From NCBI GenBank assembly GCA_964451255.1, contig CAYVHL010000005.1:98800-162799 (forward strand): a DNA stretch of 64,000 nucleotides. The letters run 5' to 3'. This document shows positions 16,019 through 24,802 of the stretch, piece after piece. The translations under genes and the position numbers were made by a program. The notes under the pieces are model-generated. The model was not told the origin of the DNA. It saw nothing but the letters and a program-made list of their open reading frames with translations, and made no database searches. Source of the stretch: JAHBTB01 sp964451255. GTDB taxonomy: Bacteria > Armatimonadota > Fimbriimonadia > Fimbriimonadales > Fimbriimonadaceae. Each line of letters starts with the position of its first letter. Positions within the stretch are counted from its first letter, which is position 1.

Positions 16019-17071
16019 TTAGCCGGGCAACCTGTGGAGTTCGCTGAGGGACTCGCCAAGGATGAGGCGTTTGCAGGCTTCTCCAAGCAAAGGCGCGATC
16101 GGGATGATCGTGAACTTGCGGGGTGCAAAGCAGACTTTGTGGGCGAGAGGGATCGTGTCGGTAAGGACAAACTCGTCGATCGGGGACTGGTCGAGCTTCG
16201 CGACCAACGCCTCGTTGCTCAGCTTCTGGTCGGCGAGGATGCCGTGCACGGCGCAGACGCGGACAGACGCCGCGCCTTGCTCCTTGAGGAGCTCAGCGTC
16301 CTTGATGACGGTGTTGCCGGTCAAGATCTCGTCGTCCAAGATGAAGCAGTGCTTGTCCCTGACGTTGCCCGCGATCGCCTTGACGGCTGGCGACTCCGAG
16401 TTGTCCGACCTGGTCTTGTAGATGTATATGGGGTCGATGCCCAGGTTGGCCGGTATGTCCTCGAACCGTTTAGCCGCGCCAGCGTCAGCGAAGACGAGCG
16501 TGCAGTCGGACGGTGCGAACCGGGTCAGATACTCCCTTTGGATGTGCCGGACCAGGAGCGGTACGACGGGCACCTCGTCCGCGGTCGGGACATAGTACTG
16601 CTTGATGTGTCCGTTGTGGGGCTCCATCAACAGCACGCGCCGCACCCCGAGTACCTCGTTCAGGATCTCGGGGAGCCGCTGGCCCATGACTGAGATGCGC
16701 GGCTTGTTCTTCCGGTCTGAACGGCTGTACGGCATGTAAGGGAACACGACGATCGTCCGCCTAGGGTGGGCGTTGTTGATCGCGTCGAGCATGGCTAGGA
16801 GTTCGATGACACCGTCGTTGACCGGTGGCGTCTGGGTGTGGAGGACGAGGGCGACATGGTCGCGCACGTTGTCGACCTGCACTTCAATGTTCTCGTTGGA
16901 GAACCAACTGACGACGTGGCCGCCGCGCTCGACGCGGTATTCCTCGGACTGGCCCATGATCCGGTGGCGGAGTTCCGTCTCGACCTGTCCGGCCAGGGCC
17001 CCCATGCCCGAGGTGGCAAAGACTTTCACGACCGTTTCGCCAATCGCCATATTAGGCGAGCCAGTGTACAT
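16019..17071 (-). CDS. prs: Divergent ribose-phosphate pyrophosphokinase (PRPP synthetase)
   Basis: About 350 residues. The enzyme makes PRPP from ribose 5-phosphate and ATP for nucleotide, His and Trp synthesis. Family landmarks are present in order: VVFPYMPYSRSDRK (ATP site), LLMEPHNGHIKQYY, LVFADAGAAKRFEDI, YKTRSDNSES (flexible-loop region) and the ribose-phosphate loop ILDDEILTGNT. That last motif departs from the usual DDMIDTGGT, with Leu in place of the third Asp, and the protein is longer than the usual 310-320 residues. The ATG at 17069-17071 is chosen; the ATG at 17050 is possible. It diverges from the carbonic-anhydrase-like gene across 87 bases. Confidence 0.8.
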   Translation of the reverse strand: MYTGSPNMAIGETVVKVFATSGMGALAGQVETELRHRIMGQSEEYRVERGGHVVSWFSNENIEVQVDNVRDHVALVLHTQTPPVNDGVIELLAMLDAINNAHPRRTIVVFPYMPYSRSDRKNKPRISVMGQRLPEILNEVLGVRRVLLMEPHNGHIKQYYVPTADEVPVVPLLVRHIQREYLTRFAPSDCTLVFADAGAAKRFEDIPANLGIDPIYIYKTRSDNSESPAVKAIAGNVRDKHCFILDDEILTGNTVIKDAELLKEQGAASVRVCAVHGILADQKLSNEALVAKLDQSPIDEFVLTDTIPLAHKVCFAPRKFTIIPIAPLLGEACKRLILGESLSELHRLPG

Positions 17072-17158
17072 TCCCGGACACGGGTTTTGGACCAGGCCCG
17101 GTGCCAACTGGCGTATTGGCCCCGGCAATGGATGGTCGCACGGTAGGATCAATTACAT

Positions 17159-17605
17159 ATGTTCGAGAGCACGGCCCCATATTCACCGGAGCGGATCCAT
17201 GCGGCAGCGATGTATTGTTCAGACGGCAGGATGGGGGAGCATTTCGACAACTTCCTGACCGTCGGCTTGAGCTTGCCACGCTATGACCGAGTGATTCTCC
17301 CTGGCGGTCCCGCGTGCTTGGCCGGGTATCCGGAAATGATCGTAAACGAGGAAAGCGTCGTGGACGAGCTCAAATTTCTTATCGACGCGCATCAACTCAG
17401 GCGGGTCGTTCTTGTCCAGCATCAGAACTGCGCTTTCTATACGTCGAGGCTGGGATTGTCGGAACCACGGCTCGAGCTTGTCCAACGTGCCGACTTGGTT
17501 CGGGCGGCGGCGTACATAAGCCGGGTCGTCAAACTGGACCAAGTGGAAGGCTACTTTGCTAGGATCGACAACGGGAGGGTCAGGTTCGAGCCTGTGGCGG
17601 TTTGA
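17159..17605 (+). CDS. Miniature beta-carbonic-anhydrase-like protein
   Basis: A 148-residue cytosolic protein with no signal peptide. It carries the beta-carbonic anhydrase metal and catalytic set: CSDGR near residue 20 (Cys ligand plus the Asp-Arg dyad) and HQNCAFY near residue 87 (His and Cys ligands), joined by a parallel-sheet pattern with VILPGGP. Classical beta-CAs are about 190-230 residues and have HxGCGA after the histidine; here the length is shorter and the region is HQNCAF. Whether it hydrates CO2 or belongs to the poorly studied CA-like group is open. It diverges from prs. Confidence 0.65.
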   Translation: MFESTAPYSPERIHAAAMYCSDGRMGEHFDNFLTVGLSLPRYDRVILPGGPACLAGYPEMIVNEESVVDELKFLIDAHQLRRVVLVQHQNCAFYTSRLGLSEPRLELVQRADLVRAAAYISRVVKLDQVEGYFARIDNGRVRFEPVAV

Positions 17606-17663
17606 CCAGCGCAGACCTCCGAGATCTCGTCAAGAGCCACTTACTCGTATAAGAGATTTGCAA

Positions 17664-17681
17664 TCCTTAGAATTTCCTTAG
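17664..17681 (+). promoter_or_regulatory. Candidate OmpR-type tandem operator upstream of the response-regulator gene
   Basis: TCCTTAG occurs at 17664-17670 and again at 17675-17681, an exact direct repeat with an 11-base period, the spacing used by OmpR/PhoB-family dimers. It lies in an AT-rich stretch about 95 bases before the chosen start of the OmpR-type regulator and just upstream of TTATATAT. Autoregulation is a reasonable inference; no third half-site is seen. Confidence 0.4.
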
Positions 17682-17774
17682 CTTATATATTTGATAAAGA
17701 ACCCTAATATGCGAGCACATACTGAACAAAGCCCCGCGATGAGTGTCATTCTTAATGAAAAGGAGCTGTGCACA

Positions 17775-18458
17775 GTGTCCGGACAAAGAGTGCTACTTGT
17801 CGAAGACGAACCAGGTCTAGCCGAAGCGGTCGGGCAAGCCCTGACGGAAGAAGGTTATATAGTCGATATAGCGGGCACCTTGGCGGAGGCCACCGCCAAA
17901 CGTGCCGAGGGCGACCCCAAGCTAGTCATCCTTGACCTCCGGTTGCCAGACGGAGACGGTTTGGACTGGCTCGCAGAGATCCGACCCGACAGCGACCTGC
18001 CGATCCTCTTGCTGACCGCCAAAGCAAGCGTCGAAGACCGGGTCAAGGGCCTGGACTTAGGTGCAGACGACTATGTGACCAAGCCGTTCAAGCTGGAAGA
18101 ACTTCTCGCTAGGGTGCGCGCATTGTTGCGTCGAACAGACGGAAGGGTCAAAGCGACGATCCAGGTCGGCGGATTGACGATCGAGATGTTCGAGCGCCGC
18201 GTGACCCTTGACGGACGGCTCGTGTTTCTGTCCAACACCGAATACGCTGTTCTCGAACTTCTGGCCAATTCAGCTGGGAAGCCTGTCTCAAAGGCTCAGA
18301 TTCTGGAGAGGGTCTGGGATGACAGCGTGCGTCCCGCCAACGTCGTGGAGGTCTACATCAGCTACATCCGATCCAAACTGGAGCGCGGCGGGGCCCCCCG
18401 GCTCATCCATACCTTGCGAGGGCAGGGTTACCTCCTCGCAGAGCGGGAAACCAGTTGA
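17775..18458 (+). CDS. OmpR/PhoB-family response regulator
   Basis: A 227-residue regulator. The receiver domain has the acidic pair in VLLVEDE, the phosphoacceptor Asp in LVILDLRLPDGDG and the conserved Lys in DDYVTKPF. The C-terminal winged HTH ends VEVYISYIRSKLERGG, then LIHTLRGQGY. I start at the GTG at 17775, which has AAGGAG nine bases upstream and gives the usual family length; ATGs further 5' (17691, 17739) have no Shine-Dalgarno. Its stop overlaps the histidine kinase start by four bases. Candidate operator repeats lie at 17664-17681. Confidence 0.93.
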   Translation: MSGQRVLLVEDEPGLAEAVGQALTEEGYIVDIAGTLAEATAKRAEGDPKLVILDLRLPDGDGLDWLAEIRPDSDLPILLLTAKASVEDRVKGLDLGADDYVTKPFKLEELLARVRALLRRTDGRVKATIQVGGLTIEMFERRVTLDGRLVFLSNTEYAVLELLANSAGKPVSKAQILERVWDDSVRPANVVEVYISYIRSKLERGGAPRLIHTLRGQGYLLAERETS

Positions 18459-19762
18459 CGGTCGGCAGCCGCCTGCGCATGTCGCTCGTGTCCGGCGGCG
18501 CGGCAGTTCTTGTCTTGGCCGGCGTTTTTTGGGCGGCCGTGGCCCAAGAGCAGAAGGTCAGTTTTCGGGACGCCGGAGCAAAGCTCGACATTGCCCTCAA
18601 GCAGGTCGCGTCTGAGCTACAGCGAGGCCTCAAGAACGCCGACTGGGAAGAGGTCAGGGCAGGCGACCCAGAGCTCGCTGTCGAAGTCAAGTCTGCTTCT
18701 GGCCAGGTCGTTGGCCGTGCTGGCGCATTCGAATTGCCGAACAGGACGGCGAACGGGCCGGTCAATTCATTGGGGGGCCGACTGATCCTTGTCAAGAGCA
18801 AGAATGTCACTGGATTCGACATCACCGTCGGCATGGACAGGACGACGGACCTGGCGGCAAACGCGAAGCTCGAGTTGATCTTGACGCTGATGGTCGTGCC
18901 TCTCGCATCGCTTATCGCCCTGGCAACCTGGATCGCATCCGGCGCGACGTACCGGTCCCTCGACGCCTTGACGCAACAGGCCGAGACCCTGAGCGGCGAC
19001 GTCCGCAGCCTGGTGCGCCTGGAGCCGCGCAGCGGAGAGTTCGCCCCGTTTGTCGGACGACTCAACAGGTTCATCGACAACATGCACGAGTCCTACATGC
19101 GTCAAGAGCGCCTTGTTCAGGACGTCGCCCATGAGTTGCGTACACCACTGGCCGTCATCCGGGGCAAGATCGAGGCGACGTTGAACCGCCCCAGGGCGGC
19201 AGAGGAATATGCGGCGGCGCTCAAGACGACGCTCGCCGAGGCAGAGCGGCTCTCCGATCTGGCTGAGACGTTGCTGCAGTCGGCGACGCATGAAGACAAG
19301 CAGGCCGGTGTGGTGCAGATCGCGGACGTCTTGGAGTCGGCCCATGCCCGATGGGTGGACCGCTTTGCCGCCGCGCATGTCGGTTTGAACTTGACCAGCG
19401 AACCGTGCTTTGCTTCGATCAGTCCCGAGGCAGGCGGGATAATCTTGGACAACCTGCTCTCCAACGCCCTGCGACAAAGCCAGAGGGACACGGAGTGTTT
19501 CCTTCGGTCTCAGTGTGAGGCCGGATGGGTGACCATCGAAGTCGAGGACCAAGGCGGCGGCGTCCCGCCTGGCCTTGAGGACAAGATTTTCGACCGCTTC
19601 ACCAGGGGCTCGGGAAAGAACGCCTCGGTCGCCGGGGGATACGGTCTCGGCCTGTCCATTTGCCGTCGCCTTGTGGAAGACCACGGCGGGAGCGTCAGGT
19701 TTGAGAACCGTGGACGTGGCGCCGCCTTCATCGTCCGCCTACGCAAGTCGACGGGAATCTAG
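18455..19762 (+). CDS. Sensor histidine kinase partner of the OmpR regulator
   Basis: A 435-residue inner-membrane kinase. Helix 1 (about residues 9-30) and helix 2 (about 138-158) flank a roughly 100-residue periplasmic sensor. Then come a HAMP-like linker, the H-box VAHELRTPLAVIRGKIE with the phosphorylated His, the N-box DNLLSNALRQS, and G-boxes DQGGGVPPGLEDKIFDRF and GYGLGLSICRRLVEDHGG. The signal is unknown. The TTG at 18455 overlaps the regulator's TGA and gives a normal N-terminus; the ATG at 18479 is the alternative. Confidence 0.9.
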   Translation: MTVGSRLRMSLVSGGAAVLVLAGVFWAAVAQEQKVSFRDAGAKLDIALKQVASELQRGLKNADWEEVRAGDPELAVEVKSASGQVVGRAGAFELPNRTANGPVNSLGGRLILVKSKNVTGFDITVGMDRTTDLAANAKLELILTLMVVPLASLIALATWIASGATYRSLDALTQQAETLSGDVRSLVRLEPRSGEFAPFVGRLNRFIDNMHESYMRQERLVQDVAHELRTPLAVIRGKIEATLNRPRAAEEYAAALKTTLAEAERLSDLAETLLQSATHEDKQAGVVQIADVLESAHARWVDRFAAAHVGLNLTSEPCFASISPEAGGIILDNLLSNALRQSQRDTECFLRSQCEAGWVTIEVEDQGGGVPPGLEDKIFDRFTRGSGKNASVAGGYGLGLSICRRLVEDHGGSVRFENRGRGAAFIVRLRKSTGI

Positions 19763-19827
19763 AAAAGAAGGAAGGGCCCGCACCCCGTGCATTGACAGTT
19801 GGCTGTAGCATTGAAGAAACTTGGGCC

Positions 19828-22386
19828 ATGCGCGCGATCGTCACCCTCTTTGTACTCTTGCTGACGTTCGTCCGGCAGCCGGTCGTCGTCCGGGTCGGTC
19901 AGACCGGTGACGAAGCGTTCCTGCCGACCGGCCACCATGCCAGGGGTGCTGGCGAGTTCTTACAGTTTGCAGGTCGGCCCGTTGATGCTGTGGCATCCTT
20001 GGACGGGCGAAGGCTATATGTCAAAGACCGTGGCAGCGTCCGCGTAGTCGACGTTCCGACCTGGACTCTGAAGAGCGAGCTTCCGCTCAAAGGGGGGGCG
20101 TCGTTGGCCGGGATCGCGTTGTCTCCGGACGGAAGCCAGTTGGCGGTGACAAACGCGGACCGTTCGGTGGCGATCTATTCCGTCACTGGCGACATCGCAT
20201 TGACCAAGACGCTGGACATCGAGCCATTGAAGCAAGGCTCCAAGCCCTATCCGATCGGCGTGATGTACGCGCCCGACGGAAACAGCCTCTATCTTGCCCT
20301 GAGCATGGAGAACCGAGTCGCAGAAGTAAACGTCGCTGACGGCAAGACCTTGCGGTCTGTAGATGTCGGTGTGGCGCCGTACGGTCTGGCGGCCACAAAC
20401 GGGAGGCTGTTTGTCACCGAGATGGGCGGCCCTAGAGCCAAACCGGGCGATTTGACCTCCCCAAGCGCAGGAACTCCGACCGTCGTGGACAAGCGCGGGG
20501 TGGCCAAGAGCGGTTCCGTCAGCGTGATCGACATCGCGACGTTCAAGGTTTTGAAGCAAGTGGTGTGCGGACGACAACCTTCGGCGATCGTGGCGGATTC
20601 TCATCGCGGACGTGTGTACGTCGCTGAAACGAACGACGACGGTGTGCTGGTCTTGGACGGCGTGGGAAGCGTAGTCACCCGAATCGACGTCAAGCCCGAC
20701 ACCGGCCTTCCGTTCGGCAGCATGCCGGACGCGCTGTCCCTCTCGCGGGACGGAGGCCGCCTCGTGGTGGCCCTCGCCGGAAACAACGCAGTCGCGGTCT
20801 ATCGGACCGCCGGCAAGCCGAAGCTTGAGGGTCTTGCCCCGACAGACTGGTACCCGATGGCGGCCGTCGCCACCGACAAAAACCTACTGGTGGTCAACAA
20901 CAAGGGCCTTGGCGCCCGCATCCGGACGCGTGATCCTAAAGGAGGCTGGAACTCTGGTGATGAAGAGGGGACGTTGCGGAAGCTGAGTTGGAATGACTTC
21001 TCATCCCACCAGGCCGACCTGGCCAAGCAAACCGTCGCAGACGCGGAGACGGCGAAGATCCAGGAGGCTGTGGCGGTCGCGCCGCGTTCGGACGCCAAGC
21101 CGGTTCCGATCCCTGAGCGGGTCGGAGAGCCGTCGGTCCTCAAACACGTGGTCTACGTCCTCAAGGAGAACCGCACCTATGACCAAATCTTGGGAGACAT
21201 CGGCAAGGGCGACAGCGACCCTGCCCTATGCACTTTTGGCAGGCAGGTGACACCGAATCAGCACAAGATCGCGGAGGAGTTTGTTCTCCTCGACAACTAC
21301 TATTGCAACGGCGTCCTTTCCGCTGACGGCCACAGTTGGGCGACCGAAGGCAACTTAGCGCCCTATCTGAACCGCGCCTTCGGGGGCTTTACACGTAGCT
21401 ACACGTTCGGCGACGACCCGATCACGTACTCATCGAGCGGGTTCGTATGGGACGCGGTGATCGCTAGCGGAAGGCAGTTCCGTAACTACGGTGAGTTCCA
21501 CTACACCGAGCCCGTAGAAAAGCTCGACGGCAAGCAGATTTGGGACAAGTACAAGGCGGGCGAGCGCATCCCTTGGAAGCACGAGGTCGGAGTCGAGTCC
21601 ATGAAGAGGCTGGCGAACAAAGACTATCCAGGATGGAACCTGAACATCCCCGACCAGCTTCGAATGGACGTCTTCTTGAAGGATTTCGAGGAGTACAAAG
21701 CCAAGGGTTCGATGCCTGATTTCATCCTTCTGTATCTCCCCCAAGACCACACTGGTGGCGCTGTCTCACCTCGCTCTAACGTAGCTGATAACGATCTCGC
21801 GGTGGGGAGGCTGATCGATGCCCTGAGCCACAGCCAATTTTGGAAGGACACCGTGGTCTTCATCAACGAGGACGATCCTCAAGCCGGCTTCGACCACATC
21901 GACGGGCACCGGTCCATGTGCCTCGTCGCGTCGCCGTATACGCGGGGAGGCAAGGTCGACAGCGACTTCTTCAACCAGTCATCGGTGTTGCACACGATCC
22001 ACCAGATCTTCGGGCTACCGCCAATGAACCAGATGGACGCTGCCTCGCCCCTCATGTCGTCGTGCTTCCACGACGACCCGGACATGACGCCGTTCGTAGC
22101 GGAAAAGAACCGCGTTCCGCTCGACGAGTTCCCTAAGAAGCCGTTGGCGCACGCCACAGCCTACGAAAAGGCGATCCTTGCCCGCGTCGCCCGAATCGAC
22201 TTGCGGAAGCACGAGGTTCAGACTCCGGCGGACATGGACACCATGAACCGTTATGCCTGGGGCTCGACCCGGGGTTGGTCGACGCCCTATCCTGCCGACT
22301 TCGCCGGTGCCCACGGGCGCGGCTTGGCGTCCCGCGGGCTAAAGCTCGCCGACGGTGCAGGCGTCGAGGACGACGACGATGACTAG
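19828..22386 (+). CDS. Secreted YncE-like propeller fused to a phosphoesterase domain
   Basis: An 852-residue exported protein. After a signal peptide (RAIVTLFVLLLTFVRQP), residues about 30-380 form a seven-bladed YVTN/YncE-type propeller (ASLAGIALSPDGSQLAVTNADRSVAIY and similar). Residues about 430-800 are a phosphoesterase of the phospholipase C/acid phosphatase group: VVYVLKENRTYDQILGDIG, NYYCNGVLSADGHSWATEG, then VVFINEDDPQAGFDHIDGHR. This arrangement is known as a bifunctional YncE/alkaline-phosphatase-family protein; the true substrate is uncertain. The C-terminus ends in a run of Asp. It lies 65 bases after the two-component genes, so those may control it. Confidence 0.88.
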   Translation: MRAIVTLFVLLLTFVRQPVVVRVGQTGDEAFLPTGHHARGAGEFLQFAGRPVDAVASLDGRRLYVKDRGSVRVVDVPTWTLKSELPLKGGASLAGIALSPDGSQLAVTNADRSVAIYSVTGDIALTKTLDIEPLKQGSKPYPIGVMYAPDGNSLYLALSMENRVAEVNVADGKTLRSVDVGVAPYGLAATNGRLFVTEMGGPRAKPGDLTSPSAGTPTVVDKRGVAKSGSVSVIDIATFKVLKQVVCGRQPSAIVADSHRGRVYVAETNDDGVLVLDGVGSVVTRIDVKPDTGLPFGSMPDALSLSRDGGRLVVALAGNNAVAVYRTAGKPKLEGLAPTDWYPMAAVATDKNLLVVNNKGLGARIRTRDPKGGWNSGDEEGTLRKLSWNDFSSHQADLAKQTVADAETAKIQEAVAVAPRSDAKPVPIPERVGEPSVLKHVVYVLKENRTYDQILGDIGKGDSDPALCTFGRQVTPNQHKIAEEFVLLDNYYCNGVLSADGHSWATEGNLAPYLNRAFGGFTRSYTFGDDPITYSSSGFVWDAVIASGRQFRNYGEFHYTEPVEKLDGKQIWDKYKAGERIPWKHEVGVESMKRLANKDYPGWNLNIPDQLRMDVFLKDFEEYKAKGSMPDFILLYLPQDHTGGAVSPRSNVADNDLAVGRLIDALSHSQFWKDTVVFINEDDPQAGFDHIDGHRSMCLVASPYTRGGKVDSDFFNQSSVLHTIHQIFGLPPMNQMDAASPLMSSCFHDDPDMTPFVAEKNRVPLDEFPKKPLAHATAYEKAILARVARIDLRKHEVQTPADMDTMNRYAWGSTRGWSTPYPADFAGAHGRGLASRGLKLADGAGVEDDDDD

Positions 22387-22405
22387 GGCTCAGGTGATAG
22401 GCGTG

Positions 22406-22419
22406 GACTGCTGGCAGTC
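22406..22419. terminator. Short stem-loop between convergent genes
   Basis: GACTGC (22406-22411) and its complement GCAGTC (22414-22419) flank two bases, in the 47-base gap between the phosphoesterase gene and the GH4 gene. There is no T-tract on either side, so termination function is doubtful. Confidence 0.25.
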
Positions 22420-22433
22420 GAAAGGGTCGAAAC

Positions 22434-23756
22434 TTACTTAAACCCAGGTAAGAACTGTGCCTCAGCCTCGAAAAGCTTGTCGACCATTTGCTTGATCTCT
22501 GCCGGGCAACACACGGCTGAGGTCAAGGGGTCGAAGTAGAGGGCCTGTGTCGCCAACGCCCGCGACTTCTGGATGGCGGCGTCGACGGCGATGTCGAACA
22601 TCCTCATGTTGCTGTCGCAGATGGCCGCCATCTGTTTGGGAAGGCGACCGAACCGGATCGGCTGGATTCGGTTGTGGTTGATCAGACACGCGACCTCGAC
22701 GCAGCCGTCCTCGGGCAGGTTTTGGACACATCCGTTGTTCGGGACGTTGCCGTGGATGACGATGGGCACGTTCTTTTCTACTGATTCGATGATCCAGGCG
22801 CCGTATTCGAAAGAGCGGTCTAGCTTGATCTCTTCCTCGCCCGCGATCTGCTTCCGCCGTGACTCGTCTTGCCCCTTCCTCCAGTTCGGCCAATTGTCGG
22901 CGTAGAAACTCTCCTGCCCGCGATAGCCGGTGTCCGTGTACTTGTCCAGCAGGTCCTTGCGTTTGCGATAGTACGGTAGGTACTCGCTGAGATGGCCGCT
23001 CGACTCGGTGATGAACGCGCCGAAATGGAGCATCATGTCCGTCCGAACAGGCTCGTCTGTGGCGAATTTGGAAGACCTGTCAGACGCCTGACGCATCAAC
23101 TCCGGATAAAGCGATCCATGGGGGCCGTTGAACTCCGTGAACCAAGCCAGGTGGTTGATGCCCGCACATTTCCACTGCACGTCTTCGTAAGGTACGTCCA
23201 CATAGCCCGCCAGCATACGGGATGTTCCCTGGACGCTATGGCACAGACCGACGACCTCCATGCTTGTCGCCCGGCTGGACGCCAGGCAAAGCATGTTCAT
23301 GGGGTTCGTGTAATTCAGTACTAGCGCGTGTGGACACAGGCGCTCGGCGTCCCGAAGTATGTCGAGCCACACCGGGATCGTCCTCATGGACTTCATCAGG
23401 CCACCGGGGCCGATCGTGTCGCCGATGTTCTGGCTGACGCCGAACTCGAGGGGGATGTCGTTGTCAAAGCGGACGCAATCGACGCCGCTGACTTCGATGG
23501 CGTTCACGATGTAGTCGGTGCCAGGAAGCAGTTCTTTGCGATCGGTGCTCGCCTTGACCGTCCACCGGTCAGCTTGGCCTGCCTTCTCGACGATTTTTTG
23601 AACCAGCTGGCGGCTCAGCTCCATCCGCTCCACGTCAATGTCCACCAATCGTAGTTCGCCGCCCAGGTTTTCCGGGATCAGGACGACGTCCTTCATCACG
23701 CTGGCACAGAAGAAGGATCCCGCCCCGATCATCGTGACGTTGATCTTCCGTGGCAT
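22434..23756 (-). CDS. Glycoside hydrolase family 4 (alpha-galactosidase/glucuronidase-like)
   Basis: About 440 residues. GH4 enzymes cleave glycosides by an NAD- and Mn-dependent redox-elimination route. Visible marks are the Rossmann start VTMIGAGSFFCASVMKDV, the metal-ligand Cys motif GLCHSVQGTSRML, NYTNPMNMLC, and the second His in AGINHLAWF. Among GH4 types the CHSVQ form is that of MelA-like alpha-galactosidases and glucuronidases; phospho-glycosidases usually read CNVP. The ATG at 23754-23756 fits the family; the ATG at 23820-23822 would add 22 residues. It is the last gene of the MurQ operon, which points to a cell-wall or amino-sugar glycoside. Confidence 0.88.
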   Translation of the reverse strand: MPRKINVTMIGAGSFFCASVMKDVVLIPENLGGELRLVDIDVERMELSRQLVQKIVEKAGQADRWTVKASTDRKELLPGTDYIVNAIEVSGVDCVRFDNDIPLEFGVSQNIGDTIGPGGLMKSMRTIPVWLDILRDAERLCPHALVLNYTNPMNMLCLASSRATSMEVVGLCHSVQGTSRMLAGYVDVPYEDVQWKCAGINHLAWFTEFNGPHGSLYPELMRQASDRSSKFATDEPVRTDMMLHFGAFITESSGHLSEYLPYYRKRKDLLDKYTDTGYRGQESFYADNWPNWRKGQDESRRKQIAGEEEIKLDRSFEYGAWIIESVEKNVPIVIHGNVPNNGCVQNLPEDGCVEVACLINHNRIQPIRFGRLPKQMAAICDSNMRMFDIAVDAAIQKSRALATQALYFDPLTSAVCCPAEIKQMVDKLFEAEAQFLPGFK

Positions 23757-23868
23757 CCGACCAGGAAGTCCGTTTTTGGCGTCGGATTGGGTGTGGGCGG
23801 CGTGGCCTTCTGCTGTCGGCATGGTCTGTGATTGTGGCGCGATTCTTGGCGGCGATCTCACCCCTGAA

Positions 23869-24774
23869 TCAAATCTGGGCCATGAAACTTTCAATTTCCG
23901 ATCTGGTCGGCACGCTTGGGCCCGCTCCTGCCCGCGTCGTGGAAAGGGAGGCGGCCGCGACGGCGGTCGGTATCGACTCCTCGATGCCCCTGGACAGAAC
24001 CATCGCGGCAAGGACGCCGTTGAAGACGTCCCCGGCCGCGGTCGTGTCGACCGCTTGGACTTCTGGTGCCGGGAAGTGCCGGTGCGTCCGGCTGGTCACC
24101 AGGAAACACCCTCGAGAGCCCAGAGTGATGGCCACCGCACGGACACCTTCGTCAAGCAACTTGCGGCCGGCCACGACGCACGAATCTTCATCTACCGGTT
24201 CGACGCCGGTCAGCGCGAAGGCTTCCGTTTCGTTTGGTGTCAACAGGTCGAGACCCTCGAGCATCTTGCGGTCGAACATCCGCATGGGGGCAGGGTTCAA
24301 GACTCGGTAGTGGCCCCCAACCCTCGCCGCTACGTCGGGGACCTCCAATTGGGAGAGGACGACCTCATGCTCGGTGAAGTCGACACGTCCATCCTCCCAT
24401 TCGGGAAGGAAGTCTCTGGGGTGGAGGAGGTCGTTCGCGCCGGGAAACGCGCAGAGCATGTTCAAGCCATCGCCTTGCACCCAGATGTCGGCCTGGCCCG
24501 TCGGGGCCTTGTCCGTCCTGACAAGACCGCCAGTGTCCATGCCTTCGACGGCCATATAGTCGTGATAGAGTCCCCAACCTTCGTCGTTTCCAAGGCAGCC
24601 GACCAAGAGGGTGTCGGCACCAAACCGATGTGCGGCCAGGGCCTGGTTGAATCCCTTCCCGCCAAGGTAGGTGCTCTTGGATCGCGCGAAGACCGACTCT
24701 CCTGGCCTAGGAAGGGCTTCGACGCAGCTCACTCTGTCCAAGAGCACACTGCCGATCACAACGACATCAGCCAA
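23869..24774 (-). CDS. PfkB-family carbohydrate kinase (ribokinase-like)
   Basis: A 301-residue sugar kinase. The N-terminal PfkB signature region reads YLGGKGFNQALAAHRFGADTLLVGCLG; the catalytic Asp and anion hole are in DTTAAGDVFNGVLAAMV, the same DTxAAGD form as E. coli RbsK. The ATP-binding ITLGSRGCFLV strand is present. The substrate is a sugar or nucleoside; its place between murQ and GH4 suggests a sugar freed by the hydrolase. The ATG at 24772-24774 starts 28 bases after the murQ stop. Confidence 0.88.
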   Translation of the reverse strand: MADVVVIGSVLLDRVSCVEALPRPGESVFARSKSTYLGGKGFNQALAAHRFGADTLLVGCLGNDEGWGLYHDYMAVEGMDTGGLVRTDKAPTGQADIWVQGDGLNMLCAFPGANDLLHPRDFLPEWEDGRVDFTEHEVVLSQLEVPDVAARVGGHYRVLNPAPMRMFDRKMLEGLDLLTPNETEAFALTGVEPVDEDSCVVAGRKLLDEGVRAVAITLGSRGCFLVTSRTHRHFPAPEVQAVDTTAAGDVFNGVLAAMVLSRGIEESIPTAVAAASLSTTRAGAGPSVPTRSEIESFMAQI

Positions 24775-24802
24775 TTGTCTGTCTCCCGGTGCGACGGGTG
24801 GT

